DNA of 64,000 nt, taken from Nitrososphaera sp. (GTDB taxonomy: Archaea; Thermoproteota; Nitrososphaeria; Nitrososphaerales; Nitrososphaeraceae). The position numbers and the translations under genes are program-made. Of the stretch, positions 35,340-43,637 are shown piece by piece; position 1 is the first letter of the stretch, and the number at the start of each line of letters is the position of its first letter. The notes under the pieces are model-generated. The model did no database searches. It was not told the origin of the DNA and saw nothing but the letters and a program-made list of their open reading frames with translations. Location of the stretch: NCBI RefSeq assembly GCF_013388945.1, contig NZ_JACAEH010000002.1:1-64000 (forward strand), read 5' to 3'.

Positions 35340-35687
35340 AATAACAACGCCGAATCCCAACGGAAGCCCGAAGATCCTCTGGATATGCTTACGAGGCACA
35401 CCAACGAAGTCGCACAGGTGGTTGTAATGAGCATTGACAATTTCTTGGATGGAGAACTCCACAATGCAACAGGCAGGCCATTGGATGGGCTAGTTCAAAG
35501 ATTTAGAGAGCACGAGTACGTGCAGCAAATTCGTCAAGGCTCGTTCCTTGCGTTGCCGTCAGAAAAAAGAGGCTCGAAATCCATCAAAATTAATGATGGT
35601 GGTCCGAAAAGGGCCAGCACACCTGAGGAGGAAAAAAGAGAAGCCCTTCGGTGGCTGGTGAATACTCTCTGTAGAAAGAAGTCTTAA
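35337..35687 (+). CDS. element protein of unknown function
   Basis: A 116-residue hydrophilic protein starting MNNNAESQRKPEDPLDML. It contains an amphipathic helix (EVAQVVVMSIDNFLDGEL) and a charged C terminus. The ATG at 35337 is chosen because the TATA box at about 35304 predicts leaderless start; the open frame extends 21 codons upstream. No family is recognised. Confidence 0.6.
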   Translation: MNNNAESQRKPEDPLDMLTRHTNEVAQVVVMSIDNFLDGELHNATGRPLDGLVQRFREHEYVQQIRQGSFLALPSEKRGSKSIKINDGGPKRASTPEEEKREALRWLVNTLCRKKS

Positions 35688-35785
35688 GCCCTGATCGATC
35701 TTCGCTACAACTGTCCATACGATTTGGCAGCATACTTTCGGATTGGTTTCTAACCTACCGTGCATATGGTCCACATCGCATACAG

Positions 35786-36352
35786 CTAGGAACGATGATA
35801 TCCGCCATCAACAAGATTTTGTAGGCCCCACAGCTCTACGGCTGAAGTGTCTATTGGGAGCAGGAGTATCCTTTTGCACTTGCTCCCTGCTCCATAATTT
35901 TGATGGGCGATGAAGCCTTTGTCCTCCCGTCGTGCGATTTCAATAAAGAGTATGTCGTCCTTGTCTGGTGGAATCTGCCTTACTGCCAGAATGTCCGGCT
36001 TTCCTCTTCCTCCCAGCATGGCAAGCATTCTGGATATCTCGCTTGGTTCCGTGCATACTTGGTACCCCATTTGCTGTAGTTTCTTTTTGCATGCAATGAC
36101 CATGTTCTCGTAGAGGCTGTCTGCACCCTTTCGCATAATCTCGTTCTTGCAGGTATTGTTGCTCTCAAATGCCCCGGCAATCCACCATGCTGTGGCGTAA
36201 TCTACTGAAGGATACTTTTCGCTGACCTTTGTGGCCGCCTCACCGATCGCAGAGCCAGTTTCAAGCAGCTTTTCCAACTTCTCACTTATCTCTTCCCAAG
36301 ATATGGTCATCTGTTTCCGTCCGCGCCTTGACCTGTTGGGCATTAACGGCAC
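35786..36352 (-). CDS. possible PD-(D/E)XK nuclease-like protein
   Basis: A 188-residue protein starting at GTG 36352 or ATG 36343; a TATA-like gttaaataat at about 36370-36380 supports this. After a helical N half, KPDILAVRQIPP and DDILFIEIARRE resemble the PD...(D/E)xK nuclease core, although the last lysine is replaced (EIAR). An alternative is a general DNA-binding role. The gene is alone in its orientation within the left part of the element. Confidence 0.45.
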   Translation of the reverse strand: MPLMPNRSRRGRKQMTISWEEISEKLEKLLETGSAIGEAATKVSEKYPSVDYATAWWIAGAFESNNTCKNEIMRKGADSLYENMVIACKKKLQQMGYQVCTEPSEISRMLAMLGGRGKPDILAVRQIPPDKDDILFIEIARREDKGFIAHQNYGAGSKCKRILLLPIDTSAVELWGLQNLVDGGYHRS

Positions 36353-36717
36353 GGTATCATTTGTTGATTATTTAACAAGAGTAATATCAGAAGTTGCACC
36401 AAATACGCGATTTGCTGTTTCTGAAATGAGACATGCACTGTTGGATATGTAGGTGGCCATTAGTGATATCGCAAAGGAAAAGTTGGCAAAAGATCACGAT
36501 ACAACGAAGTAATAATGTCATGAACTTACATCATTGAAGCCTTTTGAATTCATAGGTCTTTTGAAATTGAAAGGAAACCGGAGTGAGGAACAAAATTATG
36601 CTGATATCCCACTATATTTGTTCATGCAATTTACGTAAAAACGCCACGAATAGATATAAAATAGCTATAGAAACCAATATCAGCTCTAATTAATACTTGT
36701 TGCCATAAAACGATACT
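36353..36717. other. 365-base intergenic stretch
   Basis: Non-coding, AT-rich. It holds the minus-strand TATA of the preceding gene (about 36370-36380) and, near its right end, aattaatact (about 36689-36698), a promoter about 25 bases before the ATG at 36718. Nothing else with clear structure is seen. Confidence 0.5.
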
Positions 36718-37953
36718 ATGGTTGGTCTTGGAAAAGGCAAAGTTTGGGCGATCTCTGCTGCAGCCGTCTTTTCGTTAGTGTTACTGACTGGCATGATGTT
36801 GCCAGCCATGAACGTATCAGCTCAAAACACCGAAGAAATGGACAGTGCGACAAGAGTTGCGCTGAACAAAAAATACCTAAGTGAAGCGCGTGAAGCATGG
36901 CTCCAGAAAACGGATGAAGCGGAGAAGATAACACAATATGAAGATCAGAAAAAGGATGCAGTTAGCGAAGCAGACAGGTTAGCATTGGACGCAAAAATCC
37001 AGGAAAGTTTGGCAAAAATCGAACAGCTTAGCGCGCAAATACAAGCTCTGGAAGAGCTGAACAAAAAACTATACGTGATGGATCCTGATCTCAGAAGTAG
37101 ATTATTTGCCGCATCAAACTTGCTATACAACAAGTACGTCAATCAGTCTTCGACGAGCTACATAGGCGAAAACCCTGTTGAAGATGTCTCGCCACTTCTC
37201 CTAACTAGGACCTTGGAGATTTTAGTCAATCCTGAAAAACTAGCTGTCGACAAGAGTAATCTTCCAGAGGAAACTGAAGTGGATGGATTCCCGGTAACCA
37301 TAGAGTATGGAACACTCCAAGAGACTTCATGTGTTAGCGGCAGACAGAGTGAATGCAGACCTCTCGTAGCTGGAATTTCGGTTGCTGACCAAAGCTTGGC
37401 GCCTGATTTAAACACAATGGGATACAAGGCAGTGAGAAATGGTTACGTCGGGTTTGTGATCGCGGGACATACATCTACTGGTGTCCTGGCAAACATCGTG
37501 CAACCCCATAACGATAGCACGAAAACGGTAGGCGTTGTAGTGGTAGACGATCCAAACGTGCTTGACGCGGCCTTCGTAAAAGCGAATCCCGGCATCACCG
37601 TGACTGATGACATCTGCGCGGGGACAACGTCTTGTTCAACGTATTATGATGCAGTTAGCAAGAGACCCGACTCGCAGCAGACAGAGGGCACCTTCATAAT
37701 CAAAGCTGGAGCTTCTGGCGGTAGTGACTTGGGTGAGGTATCCGTCAATTATCCTGACAGAAACAACATTAAGGCGTATGTCTGTGGTTGGGCGGGCGGA
37801 GATAGTGGATCAACGATATTCCATGAATCAGGCGGTAGCGGTGCAGACATATTTGGAATGATGCACCTCGCTTCTCCGACTACCTGCTACGTGTACTACT
37901 ATCCACAAGACATCATCTATTCAAAAATAGGAGCCAACCCTGCCCTTTCGTAA
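36718..37953 (+). CDS. secreted chymotrypsin-fold (S1) serine protease
   Basis: A 411-residue secreted protein. Signal peptide about 1-35 (cleavage near NVSAQ). A coiled-coil pro-region covers about 45-120. The catalytic triad fits the S1 streptogrisin/alpha-lytic type: His251 in IAGHTST, Asp283 in VLDAAFV and Ser363 in GDSGSTIF. Cysteine pairs (C205/C213, C300/C306, C356/C390) may form disulfides. It is leaderless by its TATA box. It is unusual as cargo; it may act on host surface proteins or be self-processing. Confidence 0.8.
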   Translation: MVGLGKGKVWAISAAAVFSLVLLTGMMLPAMNVSAQNTEEMDSATRVALNKKYLSEAREAWLQKTDEAEKITQYEDQKKDAVSEADRLALDAKIQESLAKIEQLSAQIQALEELNKKLYVMDPDLRSRLFAASNLLYNKYVNQSSTSYIGENPVEDVSPLLLTRTLEILVNPEKLAVDKSNLPEETEVDGFPVTIEYGTLQETSCVSGRQSECRPLVAGISVADQSLAPDLNTMGYKAVRNGYVGFVIAGHTSTGVLANIVQPHNDSTKTVGVVVVDDPNVLDAAFVKANPGITVTDDICAGTTSCSTYYDAVSKRPDSQQTEGTFIIKAGASGGSDLGEVSVNYPDRNNIKAYVCGWAGGDSGSTIFHESGGSGADIFGMMHLASPTTCYVYYYPQDIIYSKIGANPALS

Positions 37954-37965
37954 AATGGTGATGAA

Positions 37966-37990
37966 GTGGCACTCCACAACTTTTTTTTAT
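37966..37990 (+). terminator. hairpin plus T-run terminator
   Basis: A GTGG/CCAC stem with a 4-base loop (37966-37977) is followed after three bases by eight T residues (37981-37988). It lies 13 bases after the protease stop. Confidence 0.6.
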
Positions 37991-38009
37991 TACTAATCAG
38001 ATTCTGGAG

Positions 38010-38747
38010 ATGATGGTTACATTGTTACATTTTCAGGCGTTTTTCATGCTGACTTTTGTCTTGTTTGGATCTACAGCATTAATTGCAAATGCATCTGTCA
38101 GCAGCGACGATCAAGAAGGCTGGCAAACAAAACATGTGGTAGGAAGATTCTATAACGCAGACCCGCCAAAAGAGGACGAGATTTTCAAGTTCCAGTACAG
38201 AGTTATTAATGGAACGGTAGATGAATTCAAGATTGTACGAGGATCGGATCCTATTGTATTAGGCCAATCGTTTGATATCAAAGTGAGCAGCACCGCCGAC
38301 GACGCGGTTTTTGAGGTCATGGTTCCGCGGAACTTTCCCTATACCAACTTCCCTTCTGATACTCCTTCTGGCATCGATAACTTTGATTTCTTTCCCAAGG
38401 GCGATGGAACTATAGAGTATACTAGGAATACAACTGATTGCTTCTTTGTTTTCTCAGTTCCGGTCACCAGCAGCATAGAGATGAGCCTAGCGATGACAGC
38501 CATACTTAATAAGTCTCCATATCATGGCGACGAAATTCCTGATGAGTGCACGCCAGAGACAGTGGTAGAAAACGTGTCAACAAAACCCGATGGCACTATT
38601 CGTCCTTCTCATCAAGTCGGTGCCGGCGTCGCGCCTGAAGATGTTATGTGTCCAAGTAGTCTTGAGCTTATTCTTAATCCAAAAGGAAAGCCATATTGCG
38701 CAACTGAAGCAGCAATCGAATTTCTCGATAGGGTCTGGAACAGGTAG
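38010..38747 (+). CDS. secreted protein of unknown function
   Basis: A 245-residue protein with an N-terminal signal/anchor segment (about 8-28), a beta-rich domain (about 40-165; FEVMVPRNFPYTNFPSD) and a C-terminal motif CPSSLELILNPKGKPYC with a following helix (EAAIEFLDRVWNR). A similar C-x-LELI-K-PxC tail is common in Nitrososphaera surface proteins (recollection, not searched). It follows the protease in the same direction, possibly as its partner or substrate. Confidence 0.55.
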   Translation: MMVTLLHFQAFFMLTFVLFGSTALIANASVSSDDQEGWQTKHVVGRFYNADPPKEDEIFKFQYRVINGTVDEFKIVRGSDPIVLGQSFDIKVSSTADDAVFEVMVPRNFPYTNFPSDTPSGIDNFDFFPKGDGTIEYTRNTTDCFFVFSVPVTSSIEMSLAMTAILNKSPYHGDEIPDECTPETVVENVSTKPDGTIRPSHQVGAGVAPEDVMCPSSLELILNPKGKPYCATEAAIEFLDRVWNR

Positions 38748-39533
38748 AAGAGATTATGCTTTTGGTTTTGCCTGCATATTGAATTTAGAAATCAGATAGT
38801 GTAGCCTGCTCTGCTACTTTTGTTCGACGGCGAGCAAAAAGGCGTTGGCCCAAAGGAACCCGCTCACATATGAGATAATGAAGTCAGTTAGCCAAGAAGG
38901 TCCCTATTTGCAATATTCAAGAATATAGTTGCCTATACTATTACTCTCGGTCTGACTACCTCTTGCTATGCAACGAAATCAAAAGATAATTAATACTTGG
39001 CAAAAACCTGATTTTAATCGAAATCGGTCTAGACCGATTTCGTGGTTTCCTTCTAGTGAAGCAGCTCGTATTCTGGTGTTAGTACGATGTCTGTCTATAG
39101 AATCTACAATCGGGAGCGTCAAGAAGGCGTCGGCGGACGGCTAACCGACTATGGAGGCCACTGAACCGAACAAAACCGCGCTAAAACACCTTCATCTTAG
39201 CCAATTAGCCATTCACCGGCTAAGGAAGGCCTTGTAGGTAGATTGTTGCTTTTTTGACAAATAGTTTCATGCAGTCTCTTGAATGCCCGAGCTGGCGCAT
39301 CTGACGGCGAAGGTGTCGAGAGCGATATAGGATATCCCCAGGGGAGATTGCACGTCCTCCTGGTCATGCAACTGCCCCTTCAGACGAACCTCATGCACTG
39401 TCGCTGGAAATTCATGTACTCAAATACAGGGCACTTTCAAGGGCAGGCAGACCAGATTAAAACCAAGAACTGCTCCCTTTGGCCATTGGCAAAAAATGAT
39501 CAGTCTGTGATAGTCATGATTGCAAAAATCACT
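38748..39533. other. 786-base non-coding stretch with a long palindrome
   Basis: No convincing gene is seen. It contains a promoter-like agataattaatacttgg (about 38984-39000), closely matching that before 36718, and a perfect 24-bp palindrome at 39019-39042. A small RNA or a replication/partition site are possible. The long frame at 39279 lacks any supporting features. Confidence 0.4.
39019..39042. repeat. perfect 24-bp palindrome
   Basis: The half-site cgaaatcggtct is followed immediately by its exact reverse complement. It sits about 20 bases after a TATA-like aattaatac. It could be a strong dimeric operator, a hairpin terminator, or a recombination or partition site for the element. Confidence 0.6.
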
Positions 39534-40499
39534 CTAGTCTTTGAGAAACTCTTCTGCAAGCTTTTTTCGTATCTCTTTGTCGCTGAGCCCTTGACGCTTT
39601 AGCTGCATTGACCTTTTTCTTAACAGTCTGGCCAGCTTTTGCTCTACAGGCCGGCTGATCCTTTCCGCCTGTTCTGTCTCTCTGAGCTCTTGGAGGAAAC
39701 CTGCAGGTACGTTCTCTTTGAGCTTTTTCTCGACTATTCGGAGTAGCGTCCTTGGTGGGAGCGACTCTACCTCCCATGCCCGGTTGCCGAACTTTTCTAC
39801 ATACCCTTTGGATCTGCTGTCTTTTCTTTTTGTCCTGATGGCAGGCAGCCTGTATCTCTTTACCTGCTGCATGGTAAGCGCAATCCTCTCAATTTCAAGG
39901 CCAAGAGACTCCATTTCATGGCGTGTCACCTCGTCTATCCTCAATCCTGACGGGTCGTGGTCTCCAAGAAGGAGCACCTTTCTTACTCCCCTTTTTCTGG
40001 CTCTTTGGAGTGCCTTTCTGAACATTGTCAGCGAGCCAAAGCCCCTTTGCGCAAGTATTGGAACATGGTACTTGGCTGCAAGCTTTTCCAAGAAATGCTC
40101 CAGGCTTGACTTTTCAACCCACAGCTCTATTTTTGCGTCCGGCATCTCTGGCATCCTTACCTGCCTTGTAGGATCGTCAAACTTTTCTTCAATGTCTGGA
40201 AAAAGTCTTCGAAGTTTCTTGAGCGAGTACCCAAGCCGTTTATAGAATTTCCGGTCATTGGGATACCTGTACAGAGACACCAGCCTGTAAAATAACATCC
40301 TTACTGTTATCGACGAATAGTGGCGCAGCGTGTCCAGAACTCTGAGCCTTAAGAGGAGCACTCCTGCAGTTTTAGATATGCCTGCGACTGACTGTTTTTT
40401 GTGCTCGTCTAGCTTTGGTAATTTTGACAGTATGTCTTTAACGGCAGCCGAATGATGGCCGTCCTCTCTTCCTCGTGCTCTGGGTCTCTTGCTTTTCAA
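39534..40499 (-). CDS. TopoVI-A/Spo11-like protein (Mini-A candidate)
   Basis: A 321-residue protein starting at a TTG whose last two bases overlap the upstream gene's stop (TTGA). Residues about 45-110 form a winged helix with ITVRMLFYRLV, placing a tyrosine (about Y71) where TopoVI-A/Spo11 carries the DNA-cleaving Tyr. The TOPRIM domain (about 120-210) has Glu in ELWVEK and the DxD-like GDHDPSG. A 381-residue frame continues upstream but overlaps the previous gene. No B subunit is encoded nearby, as with the Mini-A proteins described from mobile elements (published family). It may cleave DNA during element replication or integration. Confidence 0.72.
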   Translation of the reverse strand: MKSKRPRARGREDGHHSAAVKDILSKLPKLDEHKKQSVAGISKTAGVLLLRLRVLDTLRHYSSITVRMLFYRLVSLYRYPNDRKFYKRLGYSLKKLRRLFPDIEEKFDDPTRQVRMPEMPDAKIELWVEKSSLEHFLEKLAAKYHVPILAQRGFGSLTMFRKALQRARKRGVRKVLLLGDHDPSGLRIDEVTRHEMESLGLEIERIALTMQQVKRYRLPAIRTKRKDSRSKGYVEKFGNRAWEVESLPPRTLLRIVEKKLKENVPAGFLQELRETEQAERISRPVEQKLARLLRKRSMQLKRQGLSDKEIRKKLAEEFLKD

Positions 40500-40849
40500 T
40501 GGACGATGCCCTCCCCAGCCTGCCTTCTGCGCTTGGACGCCGATACTGTGGGACTGGAATTGGTATCTGTGTAGCGCCTTGTCGTTATTTTCCGCTCGCC
40601 ACGTCGTCTGACTCTGATAGTTCCGTCTTCCAGAATCAGCACTCCAACATGCGAGCCTTTGACAAGCGCACTCTTCCATTTCAAAATCTGTTCTTTAGAA
40701 GTGCGGACAATGAAAGAAGCAACTAGCGTGATAGACTGCTCCTCAACTTTTTCTACCCTGCCGGTGACCTCAGTCCACGGCTCTATTTCGCGGCTTGAAT
40801 TGAAACTGTCTGAATCCGTCGTTTCTGGCTGGATCGAGTCAGTCATCAT
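40496..40849 (-). CDS. small beta-rich partner of the Mini-A-like protein
   Basis: A 117-residue protein starting at ATG 40849 or 40846. The core TEVTGRVEKVEEQSITLVAS and HVGVLILEDGTIRVRRRGER looks like a small beta-barrel (OB or SH3-like), with a basic tail. Its stop overlaps the TTG of the Mini-A gene, so their synthesis is coupled 1:1. A DNA-binding or regulatory subunit is likely. No known family. Confidence 0.6.
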   Translation of the reverse strand: MMTDSIQPETTDSDSFNSSREIEPWTEVTGRVEKVEEQSITLVASFIVRTSKEQILKWKSALVKGSHVGVLILEDGTIRVRRRGERKITTRRYTDTNSSPTVSASKRRRQAGEGIVH

Positions 40850-40971
40850 CAGACAACCTAGCGCCGTGCCAATCGCATATGCTCATGGCAAAGTTTTGCG
40901 CGCACCCATTAGCCAGCCAGATGACAGAAAACAATAATGCAGAGCCTGCTTCTATCCCGAGTTAGCGAGCA

Positions 40972-41781
40972 ATGGATCTGGACTCGATTTCAAGGTACAC
41001 GCTAAGAGACTTCACTGGCATCGCCGTATTGAGGACGCTTCTTTGGAAGGAAAGGCCTCTTTCTGTCGCAGAAATGGTGGATTCCTATGAGCATATGTAT
41101 CCAGATTCTGCTGAAAGGAGGAAGAACAGGAAGTCAAGAGAAGGGGAATACCGCCGTGCCCTGAACGGCAACAAAAAGTATCCCGGTCTTTTGAAGAGAA
41201 AGTTTGCGGTGCGAGTCAACAGTGCTCCAGGGCATGACGATACTTTTCAGATAACAAAAGATGGTATCCAAGCACTTACAGTTACCGAGACGATATCGTA
41301 TTTCATGAATATGGCTGAAAAGCTGTTCCTCACAGAGAAAACAGCACAGCAGCTATTCAACCTCGTTGAAAGACGTAGATACGTTCCAACTGAGCAGTTC
41401 GGCATGGGAGTGAGCAGCATAAGCTTTGGAGATCCTAATCCTGCAGATTGGGAAGAGATTGTGAGGGAGCAGCTAGACCTTGAGAGGGAGCTATCGGAAA
41501 GCTATCCCGAAGTATTCAAGATGTGGAAGAAGGGCAATCTAACTTTCGAAATGGCAAGGAGCATGAGAGAATCGACTCTCTCGGCGTTGAAGAAAAAGTT
41601 TCCTCGTGCCTTCAGCTCTTGGATTGTGGGTCTCCCGGGAGGTCTGAGGGATGAGCTCAAAGAAAAGAGACTTCGATGGGAAGGAAGCGATGATGCCCAG
41701 AACGTGGCACAGTATACGACTGCCGTACGCAGGATTTGGCAGGAATCAAAATTACGACAGAAGGATTTTCTGAACTTGTAA
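40972..41781 (+). CDS. element protein with N-terminal winged helix
   Basis: A 269-residue protein beginning MDLDSISRYTLRDFTGIAVL. Residues 1-105 look like a winged helix (AVLRTLLWKERPLSVAEMVD, TFQITKDGIQAL). The rest is charged and helical (REQLDLERELSESYPEVF, AVRRIWQESKLRQKDF). No enzymatic motif is visible. Divergent from the Mini-A operon; may regulate it. Confidence 0.55.
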   Translation: MDLDSISRYTLRDFTGIAVLRTLLWKERPLSVAEMVDSYEHMYPDSAERRKNRKSREGEYRRALNGNKKYPGLLKRKFAVRVNSAPGHDDTFQITKDGIQALTVTETISYFMNMAEKLFLTEKTAQQLFNLVERRRYVPTEQFGMGVSSISFGDPNPADWEEIVREQLDLERELSESYPEVFKMWKKGNLTFEMARSMRESTLSALKKKFPRAFSSWIVGLPGGLRDELKEKRLRWEGSDDAQNVAQYTTAVRRIWQESKLRQKDFLNL

Positions 41782-41882
41782 CGTCCTCCCACCTTGGCCA
41801 TAAGTTAGGCATTCTCGTTTTTCAATTTGATACAATCAATCCTTAGCTTAATGAAGGAGTAACACCTAATCTGAATTTCCCT

Positions 41883-42269
41883 ATGTTCAAGGTCACTGAT
41901 ACCCTTGCCACCCACGGTCTTGGAGAGACCACGTATCCAGCCAAGGGCCTGCAGGAAGGTTTCTTGGGCGAGACAGACTTTTGGATAGTCGACGTGAGGG
42001 ACATGCTAGACGAAAGCCAACCAGTTGATGTCTACAGGCAAAAGATAGACTACGCCATTTCATGCCTTGAAAAACACGGCAGGATTGTGGTATGCTGCGG
42101 AGCGGGCCAGAGCAGGAGCCCTGCCATAGCCATAGGCGTCCTTATGAAGCGCTACAGCATGGACTTTTACGATGCGTACAATCTGGTTAGAGAAAATGTG
42201 CCAGTGGCGCAGATAGAGCCGTCACACATCAGAAGGCTAAAAGAGCTGTTTGATGTCGGGCTGCCTTAG
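41883..42269 (+). CDS. dual-specificity protein phosphatase-like protein
   Basis: A 128-residue protein with the cysteine phosphatase loop C-x5-R in VVCCGAGQSRSPAIA (around residues 70-78) and the upstream general acid region (DFWIVDVRDMLDES). Size and motif match DSP/PTP-like phosphatases. It might act on proteins, nucleotides or RNA 5' ends. It is unusual within an archaeal mobile element. Confidence 0.75.
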   Translation: MFKVTDTLATHGLGETTYPAKGLQEGFLGETDFWIVDVRDMLDESQPVDVYRQKIDYAISCLEKHGRIVVCCGAGQSRSPAIAIGVLMKRYSMDFYDAYNLVRENVPVAQIEPSHIRRLKELFDVGLP

Positions 42270-42287
42270 CAAGGAATCGGTGAGAAC

Positions 42288-43382
42288 CTACCACGATTCC
42301 ATGTCCGAAACATTCCTGACCTTTCTGATGCTGCCTGCTATCATCCGCCTGCACAGACTGAGCAGCTCGGCCTTTTTACCTAGCTCAAAGGTTTTCGATG
42401 CGGCGTATCTGCCGTGCATCATGCCCTGTGCGTCCCATGTCATCAGGAGAAAATCGTCTCTCCGGCGCTGACCGTACACGAGGCTTTCATCGCCCGGCCT
42501 TGGTGTAAGATCATACTCTCTTCTTGGACAGACAAGCATGCCTGCGTCAAAATATCCGCTCGGCGCGTACCTCTCAAGCTGATCGTATCCTCCCGAGCCT
42601 TCTGGGGCGGTATCTTCAACTTCTACGTATACGGATAGCTCGTCGAAGGTTGCCCTCTTATCGGTTGTGCCTCCATGAAGTCCGCCCAAGAAAGCCGACA
42701 ATTCGATTTCGTGCAACCACCCTCCGTATCGTATCAGACCTTCTCGCATAAGCCGGTTCTGAAAGTCGCCAAGCTTGACTGCCACCAAATCAGGCACACC
42801 TCTTATGGGAAGGAAGTTGTTGGTTACGCCAAAGTCGTATTCGGGAAATATGATGTAACCCCGCTCTGCAAGGACAAAGCCGGCCAGAATGCCGTACAGT
42901 TCTTCTCCGCCCGTACAGCAGATGATTATTTCTGAAGGGTCATAGCCGTCTCCTTTTGCGTCACCAGCGGCATTTTTCATGTACATTGCGAGCTTTTCCT
43001 CTTCCGATTTCTTGCCGGCGCTAAAACTGTCATAGTCATGCTGTGGAAGCAGCATCACTGCCTTGCGTCCAGAAAGCGTCGGTTCATACTCCTTCAGAGA
43101 GTAAGCGCCCGTCCAGAACCTGATACCGTAATGCAGCGGCGTCGTGACTCGCCCGTCCCTTTCTGGAAACGCACTCCTACTTACACACAGTCCAAAGAGA
43201 AGCGCCAAATGATCCTGTTTAAACTTCAGGTAGATTCTGTCGTAGTCCCCCCTGATGTCGACTGCTTCCGGCTGCAGGCCAAGCGCAGAGGTGTTCAGCA
43301 GGCACTTTGCCTCGTATTTCCATATCGCATGCGAGTGAGGTATATTCCTGTATGGATAATGGATAGACCATACGTTATCCAA
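42288..43382 (-). CDS. unknown protein with PD-(D/E)XK-like motif
   Basis: A 364-residue protein starting at a TTG (43382). The central part IRGVPDLVAVKLG followed later by LSVYVEVEDTA suggests a PD-(D/E)XK nuclease fold with its lysine altered. The flanks are unassigned. It is convergent with the phosphatase gene and divergent from a ribbon-helix-helix gene that overlaps its 5' end. Confidence 0.5.
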   Translation of the reverse strand: MDNVWSIHYPYRNIPHSHAIWKYEAKCLLNTSALGLQPEAVDIRGDYDRIYLKFKQDHLALLFGLCVSRSAFPERDGRVTTPLHYGIRFWTGAYSLKEYEPTLSGRKAVMLLPQHDYDSFSAGKKSEEEKLAMYMKNAAGDAKGDGYDPSEIIICCTGGEELYGILAGFVLAERGYIIFPEYDFGVTNNFLPIRGVPDLVAVKLGDFQNRLMREGLIRYGGWLHEIELSAFLGGLHGGTTDKRATFDELSVYVEVEDTAPEGSGGYDQLERYAPSGYFDAGMLVCPRREYDLTPRPGDESLVYGQRRRDDFLLMTWDAQGMMHGRYAASKTFELGKKAELLSLCRRMIAGSIRKVRNVSDMESW

Positions 43383-43427
43383 TTATCTAATAAACTTTCT
43401 TGGTTTTCTGACGCTTGTCTTCAGCCC

Positions 43428-43601
43428 TTGTCGGATAATCAGGAAGGTCCAAAACAGTATGTGAACGTCAAGATACCGCAGGAGCTTGTGGAAGAGATTG
43501 AAAGGCTCATCAAGAAGAAAAAGCTGGGCTACAGGAGCAGGGCTGAGTTTGTCATCGAAGCCTGCCGGGAAAGGATTCTGCGGATAAGAGAAGCCCCGTA
43601 A
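43428..43601 (+). CDS. small ribbon-helix-helix regulator
   Basis: A 57-residue CopG/RHH-type DNA-binding protein: beta strand KQYVNVKIPQELVEEIERL, then GYRSRAEFVIEACRERIL. The start is uncertain: the open frame extends to 43038 and an ATG lies at 43359, but a TATA-like tctaataaac (about 43386-43395) favours the TTG at 43428. It may control the divergent 364-residue protein. Confidence 0.65.
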   Translation: MSDNQEGPKQYVNVKIPQELVEEIERLIKKKKLGYRSRAEFVIEACRERILRIREAP

Positions 43602-43637
43602 AATTGTTACATATCCTAATATTCACCTAGTACCTAT

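Noticed and set aside
39279-39602. 107-codon open frame in the long intergenic region of the element
   Set aside because: No promoter at its start, composition unlike a protein, and its end runs antisense into the Mini-A gene.
40500-40679. N-terminal extension of the Mini-A reading frame
   Set aside because: It overlaps the upstream 117-residue gene fully; the TTGA junction gives a natural start and the extension lacks protein-like features.
39534-40849. Full topoisomerase VI
   Set aside because: No GHKL-type B subunit is encoded by any neighbouring gene.
43038-43427. Long N-terminal extension of the RHH gene
   Set aside because: It lies antisense to the 364-residue protein gene; only the last 57 residues show a domain.
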